Source: an uncultured Eggerthellaceae bacterium (GTDB taxonomy: Bacteria; Actinomycetota; Coriobacteriia; Coriobacteriales; Eggerthellaceae). Taken from it: a stretch of 23,345 nt of DNA. Within the stretch, counting starts at the first letter, position 1. Each line of letters begins with the position of its first letter. Location of the stretch: assembly GCA_949450265.1 (NCBI GenBank), contig CASTMW010000012.1, forward strand, positions 1-23,345, written 5' to 3'. The translations under genes were made by a program, and so were the position numbers. The notes under the pieces were generated by a model that had not been told where the DNA came from, made no database searches, and worked only from the letters and a program-made list of their open reading frames with translations. Shown here one piece after another: positions 22,682-23,345 of the stretch.

Positions 22682-23105
22682 CAACATCATCTTGGACCAT
22701 ATCCTTGATCGCCAGCCGCATGCAGAAACATCGCGCTTGGTCTGCCTGCTAGGGATCACCGGGGAAGCAACCACCTACATCAGCGTGAACATGTTCACTG
22801 ACATCTACTATATCCTGCGGAAAGCTGTTGGGTCGCAGCGCGCTCAAGAGATGATACAGAACGACCTGTCCTTTTTGGAATATGTCGGCATCACCGCTGA
22901 CGATGCCGCCACCGCGCTCTCACGCGCATGGGCCGACCTGGAAGATTGCATGGTGGCTCAATGCGCCGAGAGGATCGCTGCCGACTATATCATCACCCGC
23001 AACGCAAAGGATTTCACCGCTTCAACGGTGGAAGCCATATCCCCCGAAGAGCTCTTCTCCCGCCTTGAAGCGAACGGGTTCGCCTATGAGGAGATCATCT
23101 TCTGA
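22662..23105 (+). CDS. PIN-domain toxin (VapC-like ribonuclease)
   Basis: 147 residues, with start ATG at 22662 or, equally plausible, 22671 (MLDNNIILD). Acidic PIN-site residues: Asp6 in MLDNNIILD, Asp12, an acidic cluster DLEDCMVAQCAE (Asp92, Glu94, Asp95) and the TRNAKDF motif near Asp117. These match the PIN_3 branch of the PIN nucleases, Mg-dependent RNases that stop growth when the antitoxin is degraded. It is paired with a RelB/DinJ-type antitoxin rather than a RelE/YafQ toxin, a mixed combination. The RNA target cannot be read from sequence. Confidence 0.88.
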   Translation: MDLMLDNNIILDHILDRQPHAETSRLVCLLGITGEATTYISVNMFTDIYYILRKAVGSQRAQEMIQNDLSFLEYVGITADDAATALSRAWADLEDCMVAQCAERIAADYIITRNAKDFTASTVEAISPEELFSRLEANGFAYEEIIF

Positions 23106-23121
23106 TCGGGCTGGCTTCCCT

Positions 23122-23145
23122 CCAACGCCGCACCTGCGCCGTTGG
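23122..23145 (+). terminator. Weak hairpin after the toxin gene
   Basis: CCAACG / CGTTGG with an inner CGC/GCG forms a hairpin 16 bases after the toxin stop. No T run follows, so termination is only a possibility. Confidence 0.25.
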
Positions 23146-23180
23146 GAAACCCTGACAGCCGCCACATCGCCCCACAAAGA

Positions 23181-23220
23181 AACTCCGAACTTCTTGTCAA
23201 ATGTCACCTTTCTCGGAATT
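23181..23220. repeat. 40-bp repeat, upstream copy
   Basis: Identical at 38 of 40 positions to 23256-23295, offset by 75 bases. Its ends AAACTCCGA (23180-23188) and TCGGAATTT (23213-23221) are an inverted pair with one mismatch. The right arm lacks the GGAG present in the downstream copy, and no start codon follows. Confidence 0.85.
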
Positions 23221-23254
23221 TAGTTATCCATTGGCAGGTCTTCACCGTTACAAT

Positions 23255-23296
23255 GAACTCCGAACTTTTTGTCAAATGTCACCTTTCTCGGAGTTC
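23255..23296 (+). repeat. 40-bp repeat, downstream copy, with Shine-Dalgarno in its stem
   Basis: The perfect inverted repeat GAACTCCGA (23255-23263) / TCGGAGTTC (23288-23296) encloses 24 bases. The right arm contains GGAG five bases before the ATG at 23299; the left arm contains its complement CTCC. In RNA the stem would hide the ribosome site of the following gene. Confidence 0.7.
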
Positions 23297-23298
23297 GT

Positions 23299-23345
23299 AT
23301 GGAAATAGCGCGGGCGGGATATCTGGAGAAACTGCTTAAACAGCG
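23299..23345 (+). CDS. 5' end of a probable AAA/DUF4143 ATPase (truncated by window edge)
   Basis: Only 15 codons are visible: MEIARAGYLEKLLKQ. The YLEKL(L/I) start with a preceding short hydrophobic/charged stretch resembles the N-terminus of the AAA_14-DUF4143 ATPases, whose Walker A follows about 15-20 residues later. A ribosome site GGAG lies five bases before the ATG. The assignment rests on a short stretch and on the family resemblance only. Confidence 0.5.
   Translation, partial: MEIARAGYLEKLLKQ

Noticed and set aside
23142..23339. Open frame on the plus strand across the 40-bp repeats.
   Set aside because: It crosses both repeat copies and the start of the ATPase gene in another frame, and has no recognisable features.

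Overview
The window looks like chromosome from a high-GC, anaerobic-type actinobacterium, most likely class Coriobacteriia (Eggerthellales). This is inferred from GC-rich coding sequence, the actinobacterial division-cluster order ftsZ-pgeF-yggS-sepF-proC-yggT-divIVA, a minimal IscS/IscU pair, and a GatCAB amidotransferase operon. Species cannot be named from the sequence alone. Most genes lie on the minus strand and are read right to left.

Layout. 1-249: no recognisable gene, but a rho-independent terminator for the division cluster. 250-5760 (minus): ftsZ, pgeF, yggS, sepF, proC, yggT, divIVA, tightly packed, covering Z-ring formation and anchoring (FtsZ, SepF), peptidoglycan editing, PLP homeostasis/proline synthesis and polar growth. 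5985-7692 (minus): iscU and iscS, facing away from an Rrf2/IscR-type regulator (7868-8296, plus) across a shared promoter with a 25-bp dyad. 8278-16978 (minus): a histidine operon hisZG-hisD-hisC-hisB-hisH-hisA-hisF-(secreted nuclease)-hisI. HisZ and HisG are fused, and an apparently unrelated exported DNA/RNA nuclease sits between hisF and hisI. hisE is not in the window. 17168-18568 (minus): a stand-alone Arch_ATPase/DUF234 protein with its own palindromic promoter. 18752-22317 (minus): gatC-gatA-gatB. 22394-23105 (plus): a RelB/DinJ-like antitoxin plus PIN toxin with an autoregulatory-type operator. 23106-23298: two near-identical 40-bp repeats leading into a 5'-truncated AAA ATPase gene that runs off the window.

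The most unusual signal is a 78/79-bp structured repeat present twice. One copy (11639-11716) is embedded in frame inside hisH, within a 72-residue low-complexity insertion not expected in HisH. The other (20389-20467) lies in the gatA-gatB gap. Both fold into the same two nested stems, and several base pairs differ between copies by compensatory double changes. This looks like a dispersed palindromic element that can be tolerated inside coding sequence. A second notable signal is the hairpin at 23255-23296, whose right arm contains the Shine-Dalgarno of the final ATPase gene and whose left arm is its complement.
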